Shown one piece after another: positions 1 through 7,553 of a stretch of 64,000 nucleotides of DNA. Origin of the DNA: Rhizobium herbae (GTDB lineage: Bacteria; Pseudomonadota; Alphaproteobacteria; Rhizobiales; Rhizobiaceae); NCBI RefSeq assembly GCF_017873135.1, contig NZ_JAGGJV010000006.1, positions 310,001 to 374,000 of the forward strand, in the 5' to 3' direction. Position 1 is the stretch's first letter, and each line of letters opens with the position of its first letter. Both the position numbers and the translations under genes were made by a program. The notes under the pieces were generated by a model. It saw nothing but the letters and a program-made list of their open reading frames with translations, was not told the origin of the DNA and did no database searches.

Positions 1-79
1 GGCAGGTGTGGGTGTCCATGACCATCCGGTAAAGGGTGGCTGTCCGGGATGTTTTGTCGAGCATGTTGCAATCTTTCAT
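1..79 (-). CDS. N-terminus of a probable glutaredoxin-domain protein (cut by window edge)
   Basis: An open frame runs leftward off the window for 26 codons without a stop. It starts at the ATG at 79, or at a second in-frame ATG at 64. The visible peptide ends in LYRMVMDTHTC. A hydrophobic strand followed by a cysteine in that position resembles the start of glutaredoxin-like domains, which continue with the CPYG active site. It is divergent from the MerR gene and lies downstream of a MerR-type promoter that points at it, so it is the likely target of that regulator. The catalytic motif itself falls outside the window, so the family call is inferred from context and a short match. Confidence 0.42.
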   Translation of the reverse strand, partial: MKDCNMLDKTSRTATLYRMVMDTHTC

Positions 80-105
80 TTCGCTTGGTTCGATCGATTG
101 CAGGG

Positions 106-137
106 ACTATAAGGTCTGTACCGTGGTACGGAGTCAA
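106..137 (-). promoter_or_regulatory. MerR-type promoter with overlong spacer, pointing left
   Basis: On the minus strand a TTGACT -35 box (137-132) is separated by 19-20 bases from TTATAG/TATAGT (112-106). The spacer carries the dyad GTACC-GT-GGTAC (118-129). A 19-20 bp spacer with a central dyad is the hallmark of promoters that MerR-family activators twist into shape. It drives the cut gene at 1-79, while the MerR gene starts at 141 on the other side. Confidence 0.6.
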
Positions 138-140
138 GCG

Positions 141-548
141 ATGAAGGAAACAACAATTGCCGGGCTGGCGCGCGCAGGCGGCGTCGGCGTGGAGACAGTG
201 CGTTATTATCAGCGGCGGGGTCTTCTTGGCACACCACAGCGCACGGGTGGCGTAGGTGCTGCCGGCGGCGTCCGGCGCTATGGAGACGACGATGTCCGCC
301 GCCTGCGCTTCATTCGTTCGGCCCAGACGGCGGGCTTTACGCTCGATGAGATCGGCGAACTGCTGGAGCTGGATGCCAGCGAGGACCGTCATCGCGCTCA
401 TGCGCTTGCGCGGGAGCGCATCGTTGCGCTCGATGCCAAAATTGCCGAGTTGAGCGCTGCGCGTCAATCGCTCCGCCGGCTCGCCGATGCCTGCGGCGCG
501 ACCGCAAGCGGCCCGTGCCCCATCATCGCGGCTTTCGAGGGTGACTGA
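141..548 (+). CDS. MerR-family transcriptional regulator, MerR/mercuric-like fold
   Basis: A 135-residue regulator starting at ATG 141 with MKETTIAGLARAGGV. An in-frame upstream extension to 36 would run through the promoter, so it was not used. The N-terminus is a MerR winged helix-turn-helix (VETVRYYQRRGLL, then RRYGDDDVRRLRFIRSAQ), followed by the long dimerisation helix. The C-terminus has DACGATASGPCPII, matching the Cys117 and Cys126 region of mercuric MerR but one residue shorter. The third ligand position (Cys82 in MerR) appears to be Arg, in the stretch DASEDRHRAH. It may therefore sense something other than Hg(II) through a two-cysteine site. The last 26 bases overlap the convergent gene at 523. 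Confidence 0.88.
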   Translation: MKETTIAGLARAGGVGVETVRYYQRRGLLGTPQRTGGVGAAGGVRRYGDDDVRRLRFIRSAQTAGFTLDEIGELLELDASEDRHRAHALARERIVALDAKIAELSAARQSLRRLADACGATASGPCPIIAAFEGD

Positions 549-1506
549 CTGACGAAAGCCGGTAGGCATCGAGGATCGAGTTCGTTATGGCGATGTCCTG
601 GACGGCTATGCCTGTCAGGTCGGCAATCGTGATGTCGTCGGGACGTGTCCGGCCAGCGGCCTTTCCGCAAAGAACCGCTCCAAGCTCGGCGCAGTCCTTG
701 CGCGCCATCAATCCGGATTTGAATACGGTGGAGAATTCGCCGTGATCCAGCGACTGTTCGAGCCGGTCGCCGATGCGGCGATCGGCGCGGATGACGAGCG
801 ACGTGTCCAGTTCCTGCTTGCCCGGCGCATCGGCCCCGATCGCGGTAATATGCGTGCCGGGCCGGATCCAGGCATCGTGGATCAGCGGCTCGCGGGACGG
901 TGTGGTGGTGATGATAATATCGACGCCACGGCAGAGGCGCTCAAGGTCGGGCGCGACCTCCAGGTCGATGCCCTCGCTCGCCAAGGCGCTTGCCGTTTCC
1001 CGTGCCTTGTTCTCCGAGCGGCCCCAGATACTGAAAGCGAGCGGCGTTTGCTTCATCGCCTGCCGGAGGCAGCGGATCTGCCATCGGGCCTGAATACCGG
1101 TGCCGACGATCGCCACGCGCCGCGCATCCGGCCGGCAAAGCGCCCGGGTGGCGATGGCGCCGCCAAGGCCGGTGCGCAGGTCAGTCAGGAAGCCTTCGTC
1201 GAGCAGTATCGCCTCCAGAACGCCGGTGCTGGCGGAGAAGACCAGCATCACCCCGTTCGACGTCGGCAACCCGATCGACGGATTGCCGTAGAAGCCGGAT
1301 GCGATCTTGACGACGAAGCTGGGGTCGCCTGCGATATGGCCGTATTTGATATGGCAATCGCCATCCCGTTCCGGAAAGGCAAGATAGCCGACCGGCGGCA
1401 TCGTCGCCCGGCCTTCGGATGCGGCGATGTAGGCCGCTTCGATGGTGCCCAATGCGCTGCCGAGATCGACCACGGCTTCGATTTCCGATCGGGACAGGAT
1501 GATCAT
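523..1506 (-). CDS. Ornithine cyclodeaminase / mu-crystallin family dehydrogenase
   Basis: A 327-residue protein of typical family length. The N-terminal half is the dimerisation/substrate domain (HIKYGHIAGDPSFVVKIASGFY, then EAILLDEGFLTDLRTGLGGAIATR). The middle holds an NAD(P)-binding Rossmann fold (VAIVGTGIQARWQ), and the C-terminal part reads ITAIGADAPGKQELD. Members deaminate ornithine to proline or act as imino-acid reductases, alanine dehydrogenases or related enzymes; the exact substrate cannot be read here. Its start overlaps the stop of the PAS/HTH gene by four bases (ATGA), so it is the third gene of a leftward operon with an aminotransferase and a DauR-like regulator. That setting suggests D- or L-amino-acid catabolism. 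Confidence 0.88.
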   Translation of the reverse strand: MIILSRSEIEAVVDLGSALGTIEAAYIAASEGRATMPPVGYLAFPERDGDCHIKYGHIAGDPSFVVKIASGFYGNPSIGLPTSNGVMLVFSASTGVLEAILLDEGFLTDLRTGLGGAIATRALCRPDARRVAIVGTGIQARWQIRCLRQAMKQTPLAFSIWGRSENKARETASALASEGIDLEVAPDLERLCRGVDIIITTTPSREPLIHDAWIRPGTHITAIGADAPGKQELDTSLVIRADRRIGDRLEQSLDHGEFSTVFKSGLMARKDCAELGAVLCGKAAGRTRPDDITIADLTGIAVQDIAITNSILDAYRLSSVSHPRKPR

Positions 1507-2120
1507 TCTTCGGCCGATCGTTCCTGGTTCAGGTATTTGTAGACGGTCGCACGGCCCATGCCGAGAATGCGCGAGATATAGGCAGCCGAGTTCCTGCCGC
1601 CGAAGGCGCCGTCGGCGGAGAGATCCTTGACCACCTGCTGCTTCTGCTCACGTGTCAGGTCCGAGATGATCAGTCCGCGCGAACCGGTCCAGTTCTGGAT
1701 GTACTCGTTGATCCGCTCGTGCCAGTCCTCCTTGAACAGGCTTGCCGGCTTGGCATGATCGACCGGGACCGAGGCGAAGGCGCTCAATGTCTGCATCACC
1801 GCGTGGAAATGCGAGACGTCCGCGTTGATGCACATCACGGCAATCGGTCGCTCGGTACCGTCGCGCACGATGATGCTGATCGACTTGATCCGGCGGCCAT
1901 CCCAGTTGACCTTTTCATAGGGGCCGAGAAGACGCTCGGTGGGCCGGAAATCGATCTCGTGCAGCAGCGACGGTTCACCGATCTCGCGCTTGGAAAAATT
2001 CCCGGCGATATGCGCTGCCGTCTCCGTTTCGAGGTCGTGCAGGACGACCTCGACGAAAGGCTGGAACAGCTGGGCGACGCCATCGCAAACGGCCGCATAG
2101 GGAGCGAGTTCTGGTTTCAT
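1503..2120 (-). CDS. YheO-like PAS domain / DauR-like HTH transcriptional regulator
   Basis: A 205-residue regulator. Residues about 5-120 form the YheO-like PAS sensor (FVEVVLHDLETETAAHIAGNFSKREIGEPS, broken by short loops, then SISIIVRDGTERPIAVMCINADVS). Residues about 150-200 form the C-terminal DauR-type helix-turn-helix (GGRNSAAYISRILGMGRATVYKYL). The family includes DauR, repressor of D-arginine catabolism in Pseudomonas. Here it sits between an aminotransferase and an ornithine-cyclodeaminase-like gene, coupled to the latter by a 4-base overlap. A role in sensing an amino acid and controlling this operon is likely but inferred. Confidence 0.9.
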   Translation of the reverse strand: MKPELAPYAAVCDGVAQLFQPFVEVVLHDLETETAAHIAGNFSKREIGEPSLLHEIDFRPTERLLGPYEKVNWDGRRIKSISIIVRDGTERPIAVMCINADVSHFHAVMQTLSAFASVPVDHAKPASLFKEDWHERINEYIQNWTGSRGLIISDLTREQKQQVVKDLSADGAFGGRNSAAYISRILGMGRATVYKYLNQERSAEE

Positions 2121-2130
2121 CCGTCGCTCC

Positions 2131-3237
2131 TCAACCTCTCATGAAGTCCGCCAGTCGGCCCAGCCCGACCTCCAGATGATGTTTCGGTGCGCCGATGCCG
2201 ATGCGGATATAGCCATCGAGGCCATAGACATCGCCGGGCACAAGCATGACGCTCTTTTCCTGCCGGATACGATCGACCAGCACCGATGAGTTGATGTCCC
2301 GGTTGTAGCGCACGAACGCCATGCCGCCGGCCCGTGGGGGCAGGTAGGAAAAGAGATTGTTGTGGGCGTCGATCCAGGACGTCAGCAGGGCACGGTTTTC
2401 CCGCAGCAGACGGCGGCTGCGCGACAGGATTTCCGCGCGCTTGGCCGGCTGTAGAACGATATTGGCGATGTGTTCGCTGAGCGCGCCGGTGGTGATCGAG
2501 GTGTAGTCCTTGCGCTGCCAGGTGCCGTAGATTTCCTTTGCGGGTCCGACCAACCAGCCGAGCCGCAGGCCCGGAAGCGCCATCGCCTTGGAGAGGCCGG
2601 CGGTGACAACGGCCTTTTCATAGAGATCGGCAAAGCTGATGGATTCCTCGGTATCCAGCTCCGAACCCTTGTAGATTTCGTCGGCATGCAGATAGACGTC
2701 ATGTTCGCGGGCGATAGCGACAAGTGCATCCATCGTTTCGCGCGGCAGCAGGCTGCCGGTCGGATTGTTGGGGTTGCACAGGCTGATCAGCTTTGTCTTC
2801 GGCGTCACCGCGGCGCGAACCTCGTCCAGATCCGGCAGCCAGCCCAGCTCCTCACGCAGCACGATCTCCTTGACTGTGACGCCGAGCGCCTTCGCCCAGC
2901 CGCGGATCTGCAGGTAGTTCGGCACGAACAGCACCAGCTCGTCGCCGGGTTCCAGCAGGGTCATGACCAGAATGAAGTTCGCTTCCGCCGAACCGTTGGT
3001 AACAATGACGTTTTCGCGGTCGCGGTCCTTGTAAAGCCGGGCGATGGTGTCGCGCAGCTCGACGCCGCCATTGGTCCAGCCGTAACCGAGTTCTACCTCA
3101 TGCAGCCCGAGCAGCTGATCGGGCGTCAGCAGTTCCTTGAGCGAATAGGGATGGACGCCGCTGTCGGAGAGATTGAACTCAACGAGGTTTTCGTAGAGCG
3201 ACTGAATCCGTTCGAGCGTGAATTCCTCGATCTGCAT
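2131..3237 (-). CDS. Class I/II PLP-dependent aminotransferase
   Basis: A 368-residue fold-type I aminotransferase. Visible landmarks are the cofactor-phosphate region (VTNGSAEANFILVMTLLEPGDE), the CNPNNPTGSLL motif, ADEIYKG, and the Schiff-base lysine in TAGLSKAMALPGLRLGW. The C-terminus carries the substrate-binding Arg region (YIRIGIGAP). It is the promoter-proximal gene of the leftward operon with the PAS/HTH regulator (10 bases downstream) and the cyclodeaminase-like gene. The start at 3237 (MQIEEF) lies 33 bases from a cluster of inverted repeats that probably holds the promoter and operator. Substrate is unknown; an amino acid whose keto or imino product is then reduced would fit the operon. 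Confidence 0.9.
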   Translation of the reverse strand: MQIEEFTLERIQSLYENLVEFNLSDSGVHPYSLKELLTPDQLLGLHEVELGYGWTNGGVELRDTIARLYKDRDRENVIVTNGSAEANFILVMTLLEPGDELVLFVPNYLQIRGWAKALGVTVKEIVLREELGWLPDLDEVRAAVTPKTKLISLCNPNNPTGSLLPRETMDALVAIAREHDVYLHADEIYKGSELDTEESISFADLYEKAVVTAGLSKAMALPGLRLGWLVGPAKEIYGTWQRKDYTSITTGALSEHIANIVLQPAKRAEILSRSRRLLRENRALLTSWIDAHNNLFSYLPPRAGGMAFVRYNRDINSSVLVDRIRQEKSVMLVPGDVYGLDGYIRIGIGAPKHHLEVGLGRLADFMRG

Positions 3238-3269
3238 GCTGGTGATCTCCGCGACAATGGCTGTGCGGC

Positions 3270-3326
3270 TTGTCTAGCATGGAGAATGTAGACAATAAAG
3301 TATCGAATAGAAATTTTGTCTACATT
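3270..3326. promoter_or_regulatory. Operator cluster of TTGTCTA half-sites before the aminotransferase operon
   Basis: Three copies of a half-site lie in 57 bases: TTGTCTAGCAT (3270-3280), AATGTAGACAA (3285-3295) and TTGTCTACATT (3316-3326). The last two are a perfect 11-bp inverted repeat whose centres are 31 bases apart, about three helical turns. The first two form a shorter TTGTCTA/TAGACAA palindrome. The cluster lies just upstream of the gene at 3237 and runs into the last codons of the methyltransferase gene. It is the natural target for a dimeric or tetrameric regulator, possibly the PAS/HTH protein of the operon. Confidence 0.65.
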
Positions 3327-4138
3327 TGTGCCCATGCCGGTTTGATGGCCCGGATCGCATATCGATGCTGAGTCCTGCGGGCCATGCCCTTCAGGACATT
3401 CCAGTTTTTGGCTTGGGTCCGGTGAATCTCACCCAGATCTGTATCGATGGTGATATTTTCGAACCCGGCCTGAGCCAGCAGGCCAGCAACGGCTTCGGCC
3501 CGTGCCCCTTGCGAGAAATAGACCCGCGACAGGATGCTGCGATGGGTTTCCATCATGCCGGGCGGGGCATGAAGCGGATCGCTCTTCAGGAGCCGGTAGC
3601 GCTGCCCCCAGCCGGCGAGTTTCATCAGCATGCGTTCGAACAAGGTCGTGTTGACGAAATCGCCGTCGATCACCAGCAGCGTTCCACCGGGTTTCAACAC
3701 CCGCAGCCATTCGGCAAAGGCCTTGACGGGGTCCACCAGCGTCCAGACGAGATGCCGGTTAGTGATCGCATCGTAGTGATTGTCGGGCTCCATGGTGTTT
3801 TCCGCGTCGCCAATGCGGAAAGTGATGCTGCGGGTGCGCGTTTTTGCCTTGTTGCGTGCGCGCTCCAGCATCGGTTCGGCCCAGTCGAGGCCGGTGACCT
3901 TGAAACCGAGATCGTCCATCAGATGTGAGATCACGCCAGTGCCGCTCGCCAGATCGAGCGCCATGCGGCCATCGCCACTGCCGAGGTGCTTGACGATCAG
4001 GCGATGCCAGGCGGCGCGTTCCTCCTCGGAGAAAATCTCGTGGCCGGGCGACTGATCGAACGTTGCCGCGCGCGCCGACCAATAGGCTTTTATCTCGTCG
4101 CGCAGGTCGTAATTCGTCAGTCGTGGAGTATCGCTCAT
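3320..4138 (-). CDS. Class I SAM-dependent methyltransferase
   Basis: A 272-residue methyltransferase starting at ATG 4138 (MSDTPRLTNYDLRDEIKAYW). The open frame continues upstream into the neighbouring gene's antisense, but that part is not coding. Motif I is ALDLASGTGVIS (about residues 58-69), followed by VTGLDWAEPMLERAR, RIGDAENTM and LKPGGTLLVIDGDF, a typical Methyltransf_11/25 fold. It is divergent from an iron-type ABC importer across a 117-base shared promoter region. Such methyltransferases beside siderophore importers may modify the imported chelate, but the substrate is not readable. Its stop codon overlaps the operator half-site of the downstream aminotransferase operon. Confidence 0.88.
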   Translation of the reverse strand: MSDTPRLTNYDLRDEIKAYWSARAATFDQSPGHEIFSEEERAAWHRLIVKHLGSGDGRMALDLASGTGVISHLMDDLGFKVTGLDWAEPMLERARNKAKTRTRSITFRIGDAENTMEPDNHYDAITNRHLVWTLVDPVKAFAEWLRVLKPGGTLLVIDGDFVNTTLFERMLMKLAGWGQRYRLLKSDPLHAPPGMMETHRSILSRVYFSQGARAEAVAGLLAQAGFENITIDTDLGEIHRTQAKNWNVLKGMARRTQHRYAIRAIKPAWAQM

Positions 4139-4195
4139 AATATGCTGCCTTGAATCGAAGTGGCCGGTTCCTGGAATGCTTCTAAAAGATATAAC

Positions 4196-4218
4196 TTGAC
4201 TGTCAATATCATGATATT
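4196..4218. promoter_or_regulatory. Iron-responsive (RirA-type) operator plus promoter
   Basis: A TTGACT -35-like box (4196-4201) leads into TGA-N9-TCA (4197-4211), the consensus described for the rhizobial RirA iron-responsive operator. Overlapping it is a perfect 14-bp palindrome AATATCATGATATT (4205-4218). The site lies 38 bases before the iron-type binding-protein gene and 58 bases before the divergent methyltransferase. Iron-regulated transcription of one or both is likely. Confidence 0.55.
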
Positions 4219-4255
4219 TACGAAGCGCACAGTTTCCCCGATGGAGTTGAAAACA

Positions 4256-5389
4256 ATGGGTATGTTCGGCAAGGCGACCTTGGTCGCCGCAGCTTTCTGC
4301 GCGCTTTTTTCCGGCACGGCACTGGCCGGCGAGAAGGTCGTCATCAAGGATGTGACGGGCCGTGATGTCGAAGTGAGCGTGCCGGTCGAACATGTCATTC
4401 TCGGCGAAGGCCGCCAGATCTATTTCGTCGCGGCTCTGGACCGGGATGCTCCCTTCAAGCGCGTCGTCGGCTGGCGGGACGATCTGACCAAGGCCGATCC
4501 GGAAAGCTATGCTGCCTATCTCGCCAAATATCCGGAGATCGCCAAGCTGCCGACGTTCGGCGGCATGAAGGACGGCACCTTCGATATCGAGCAGGCCGTT
4601 TCGCTGAAGCCCGACGTCGTCATTATGAATCTCGATGCCAAGACGGCGACCGAAGAAGCAGGCTATATCGAAAAACTCGCCAAGGTCGGCATTCCGCTTG
4701 TTTATATCGACTTCCGCGAGAAGCCGATGGAAAACACCGAGGCCAGCATGCGGGTGATGGGCAAGCTGCTCGGCGAGGAAGCCAAGGCTGAAGACTTCAT
4801 CAAGTTCCGTGCCGACAGCATCGCCAAGGTTACGGACGTGCTTGCCAAGCAGGACCCGGCCCGGCCAGTGGTGTTCGTTGAGCGCGCCGGCGGTTATTCC
4901 GACGATTGCTGCATGTCGTTCGGCAATGAGAATTTCGGCAAGATGGTCGAAATCGCCGGCGGCACGAACATGGCCAAGGACATCATTCCAGGCACGTTCG
5001 GTACCGTCAATCCGGAGCAGATCATCGCTTCCAATCCCGACCAGATCATCATCACTGGCGGCAACTGGCAAGGTTACGTTCCCGGCGGCAACTGGGTTGG
5101 CGTCGGCTATGGCGCCGACCTCACCGAAGCGCATCGCAAGCTCGAAAACCTGACCACGCGCCCTGCCTTCACCGGCGTCAAGGCTGTCAAGGATGGCAAT
5201 GTTCACGCCATCTGGCACCAGTTCTACAACAATCCGTACCAGTTCGTGGCGATCCAGGAGATTGCGAAATGGCTGCATCCAGACCTGTTCAAGGACCTCG
5301 ATCCTGAGGCCACGTTCAAGGAGCTGCATGCGCGTTTCCTGCCGCTGGACTACAAGCCCGGTTATTTCGTCTCCCTGAAGGACGAATAG
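4256..5389 (+). CDS. Iron-siderophore-type ABC transporter, periplasmic binding protein (FepB class)
   Basis: A 377-residue exported protein. Start at ATG 4256 is favoured because GGAG lies 9 bases upstream; the longer reading adds a non-signal stretch. A signal peptide ends near ALAGEKV. The mature part begins VVIKDVTGRDVEVSVPVEHVILG, the opening of the TroA/FepB fold, and continues through LKPDVVIMNLD and NPDQIIITGG. It delivers a metal chelate (ferric siderophore, haem or cobalamin class) to the permease encoded 4 bases downstream. With the TGA-N9-TCA box upstream, a ferric-siderophore substrate is the best guess. The ligand is not known. Confidence 0.9.
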   Translation: MGMFGKATLVAAAFCALFSGTALAGEKVVIKDVTGRDVEVSVPVEHVILGEGRQIYFVAALDRDAPFKRVVGWRDDLTKADPESYAAYLAKYPEIAKLPTFGGMKDGTFDIEQAVSLKPDVVIMNLDAKTATEEAGYIEKLAKVGIPLVYIDFREKPMENTEASMRVMGKLLGEEAKAEDFIKFRADSIAKVTDVLAKQDPARPVVFVERAGGYSDDCCMSFGNENFGKMVEIAGGTNMAKDIIPGTFGTVNPEQIIASNPDQIIITGGNWQGYVPGGNWVGVGYGADLTEAHRKLENLTTRPAFTGVKAVKDGNVHAIWHQFYNNPYQFVAIQEIAKWLHPDLFKDLDPEATFKELHARFLPLDYKPGYFVSLKDE

Positions 5390-5393
5390 TCCG

Positions 5394-6461
5394 ATGGCCG
5401 TCGCCGCCGAACAGATCGAAACGACTACAGGGCGCGATCAGTATCGCGCTCTCGCCTTTCGCCGGATTGCCCTGATCTGCGGCATGCTGGTGGCTCTGTT
5501 CCTGAGCGTATCGATCGACATGGCGCTGGGGCCGGCCAACTACACGCTGCGTGAAGTGCTGACCTCGCTGTTTCATGCCGAATCGGTCAGTGATCAGCTG
5601 CGCGTCGTCATCTGGGATATCCGCATGCCGATCGCGCTGATGGCGATCACCGTCGGGGCATCGCTGTCGCTGGCCGGCGCGCAGATGCAGACCATTCTCG
5701 CCAATCCGCTGGCCAGCCCCTTTACCCTCGGCATTTCCGCCGCCGCCGGGTTCGGCGCGGCACTCGGTCTCGTCGGCGGCGTGGCGATCTTTCCGGCTGC
5801 CGTCCAGTACATGATCCCGATCAACGCCTTCCTGATGGCAATGGCCGCCGCACTCTTCATCCATTTCGCCTCCACCATGCGCGGTGTCACCGTCGAGACG
5901 ATCGTGCTTCTGGGCATCGCGCTGGTCTTCACCTTCAATGCGCTGCTGTCGCTGCTCGAATATCTGGCCTCCGAACAGGCGCTGGCCGCCGTTGTCTTCT
6001 GGACGATGGGCAGTCTCACCAAGGCGACCTGGCCGAAGGTCTGGATCACCGGCGCCGTCCTCCTGTTCGCCATCCCGCTGTTTGCGCGGCATGCCTGGGC
6101 GCTGACGGCGCTGCGTCTCGGCGAAGACAAGGCGGCAAGCCTCGGCATCAACGTGCGCCGGCTGCGGCTGCATACGATGATGACGGTCAGCCTGCTCGCC
6201 GCCATTCCCGTTTCCTTCGTCGGCACCATTGGTTTCGTCGGGCTGGTCGGCCCGCATATCGCCCGCATGCTGGTGGGCGAAGACCAGCGGTTCTTTCTGC
6301 CAGCCTCCGTTCTCTGCGGTGCGCTGCTGCTGTCGACGACCTCGATCGTCTCGAAGACGCTCATTCCCGGCGCCATCCTGCCGATCGGCGTCATCACCGC
6401 CCTTGTCGGCGTGCCGTTCTTCTTCGTGCTGATCTTCACCAACCGGAGGCGGGCATGGTAG
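5394..6461 (+). CDS. FecCD-family ABC transporter permease
   Basis: A 355-residue integral membrane protein with about nine to ten hydrophobic segments. Family landmarks are WDIRMPIALMAITVGASLSLAGAQMQTILANPLASPFTLG (broken here for description) and the C-terminal GTIGFVGLVGPHIAR coupling region, followed by LLLSTTSIVSKTLIPGAILPIGVITALVG. It forms the transmembrane channel of the importer with the binding protein 4 bases upstream. The ATPase overlaps its last 7 bases, so the three genes are one translationally coupled operon. Length matches FecC/FecD relatives; a homodimer is expected because only one permease gene is present. Confidence 0.93.
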   Translation: MAVAAEQIETTTGRDQYRALAFRRIALICGMLVALFLSVSIDMALGPANYTLREVLTSLFHAESVSDQLRVVIWDIRMPIALMAITVGASLSLAGAQMQTILANPLASPFTLGISAAAGFGAALGLVGGVAIFPAAVQYMIPINAFLMAMAAALFIHFASTMRGVTVETIVLLGIALVFTFNALLSLLEYLASEQALAAVVFWTMGSLTKATWPKVWITGAVLLFAIPLFARHAWALTALRLGEDKAASLGINVRRLRLHTMMTVSLLAAIPVSFVGTIGFVGLVGPHIARMLVGEDQRFFLPASVLCGALLLSTTSIVSKTLIPGAILPIGVITALVGVPFFFVLIFTNRRRAW

Positions 6462-7210
6462 GCCTTACGCTGAAAGGCGTCGGCGCGAAATACGGCAAGC
6501 ACACGGTGCTGTCGGACGTGGATACCGATATTCTGAACGGCGGCGTCATGACCGCAGTGATCGGGCCTAATGCCGCCGGCAAATCCACCTTGTTCAAGCG
6601 TATCGCCGGGCTTGCCTCGGGACCGGGAACGGTGGTGCTCTCCGATACGCTGAAGGGGCCGGAGACCATCTGCTACATGCCGCAGGATACCGGCGCCAAT
6701 GCCGTGCTGACGGTCTACGAATCGGTCCTGCTCGCCAGCAAGCAGGGATCCAGCTGGAAGGTACGCGACAGCGAACTGCTGGAGATCGACCGCATCCTGC
6801 AGGCGCTGCGGATCAACGATTTGGCTTTCCGTGGCTTGGGCGAGCTTTCCGGCGGTCAGCGCCAGCTCGTCTCTATCGCCCAGGCGCTGGTCCGCAAGCC
6901 CGAAGTTCTTTTGATGGACGAACCCACCTCGGCGCTCGACCTGTTTCGTCAAATCGAGGTGCTCGGCTTCATGCGCAAGCTGGCGGCAAAATCGGGCATG
7001 TCGGTGCTGATCGCCCTGCACGATCTCAATCATGCACTGCGCTATTGCGACAACACCATCGTCATCGCCAAGGGCGCGATGGTGGCCAGCGGCACGACCG
7101 GCGACGTGATCACCGAGGCGATGCTCCGCGATATCTACCGGGTCGAGGCGCGGGTCGAGATGTGCTCGCACGGCAAGCCGGTCGTCATCGTCGATCACTC
7201 GATCATCTGA
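6455..7210 (+). CDS. ABC transporter ATP-binding protein (FepC/FecE class)
   Basis: A 251-residue ATPase. Walker A is GPNAAGKSTLFKRI, the Q-loop is YMPQD, the ABC signature is LSGGQRQLVSIAQAL, Walker B is VLLMDEPTSALD and the switch His is in ALHDLNHAL. These are intact, so the protein should hydrolyse ATP to power the FecCD-type permease encoded just upstream (7-base overlap). It belongs to the COG1120 group used for siderophores, haem and vitamin B12. No terminator is obvious directly after the stop; the next element is the leader-peptide promoter near 7255. Confidence 0.93.
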   Translation: MVGLTLKGVGAKYGKHTVLSDVDTDILNGGVMTAVIGPNAAGKSTLFKRIAGLASGPGTVVLSDTLKGPETICYMPQDTGANAVLTVYESVLLASKQGSSWKVRDSELLEIDRILQALRINDLAFRGLGELSGGQRQLVSIAQALVRKPEVLLMDEPTSALDLFRQIEVLGFMRKLAAKSGMSVLIALHDLNHALRYCDNTIVIAKGAMVASGTTGDVITEAMLRDIYRVEARVEMCSHGKPVVIVDHSII

Positions 7211-7254
7211 GATTCCGCAGCGGGTCGAGCCAGCTTTTGCTCGATGTGGGGCGA

Positions 7255-7282
7255 TTGCGGTTCCCGGAATCGGATGTTATGA
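7255..7282 (+). promoter_or_regulatory. Possible sigma-70 promoter of the leader/ABC-F transcript
   Basis: TTGCGG (7255-7260), a 16-base spacer and TTATGA (7277-7282) lie 31 bases before the leader peptide start codon. The match to consensus is moderate. The placement would give a 5' leader that contains the leader peptide and both hairpins. Confidence 0.35.
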
Positions 7283-7312
7283 GTGCGTATATCGAGAAAG
7301 GAGGGCTGCGCA

Positions 7313-7384
7313 ATGAACACATATTTCCGGCACCATCGCCAGCGTGGCCCCGTCAACGCCCTGCAAATGCGTTTGCAGGGCTGA
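7313..7384 (+). CDS. Leader peptide of the ABC-F gene (23 codons)
   Basis: A very short ORF with an unusually strong ribosome binding site, AAGGAGG (7298-7304), 8 bases before ATG 7313. The 23-residue peptide begins MNTYFRHHRQRGPV and ends with ALQMRLQG before TGA. It is rich in Arg and His and has an RGP triplet in the middle. The last eight codons are folded into a perfect 10-bp hairpin. The gene sits 177 bases before an ABC-F ATPase. Leader peptides that stall ribosomes control many antibiotic-resistance ABC-F genes. I infer the same role here; the peptide has no other visible function. It is too short for ordinary gene finding. Confidence 0.7.
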   Translation: MNTYFRHHRQRGPVNALQMRLQG

Positions 7385-7553
7385 CCAAAGTCCGTTTCTC
7401 TTAAGAAAACCGCCTTCTGGTCTGCCCTTCGTGGCACTGCGGCGCTTGAGTTAATGACTTGAGCCGCTTGCATTTTTATATCCGCCGCGCCTGACGCATC
7501 GCATCGATGATGGCCTGAGAGCCCTCGATGGATGACCGTGCGGCAAGACCAGA
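7358..7553 (+). promoter_or_regulatory. Translational attenuator between leader peptide and ABC-F start
   Basis: Hairpin 1 is GCCCTGCAAA (7358-7367), loop TGCG, TTTGCAGGGC (7372-7381): ten perfect pairs inside the leader ORF. Hairpin 2 is long-range: TCTGGTCTGCC (7416-7426) pairs with GGCAAGACCAGA (7542-7553) with one bulged A, and its 3' arm covers the AGAGA ribosome-binding region of the ABC-F start at 7562. The 3' arm of hairpin 1 (AGGGC, 7377-7381) can also pair with GCCCT (7424-7428), part of the hairpin 2 left arm. A ribosome held on the leader could thus switch the structure and open the ABC-F start. Confidence 0.55.

Noticed and set aside
4139-5329. Long leftward open frame that would extend the methyltransferase to 669 residues
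   Set aside because: It is antisense to the well-supported iron-type binding-protein gene, has no family motifs, and the methyltransferase fold is complete from the ATG at 4138.
7358-7381. Rho-independent terminator after the iron importer
   Set aside because: The stem is strong but no T-run follows, and it lies inside a leader ORF with a strong ribosome site. Attenuator function is more likely.
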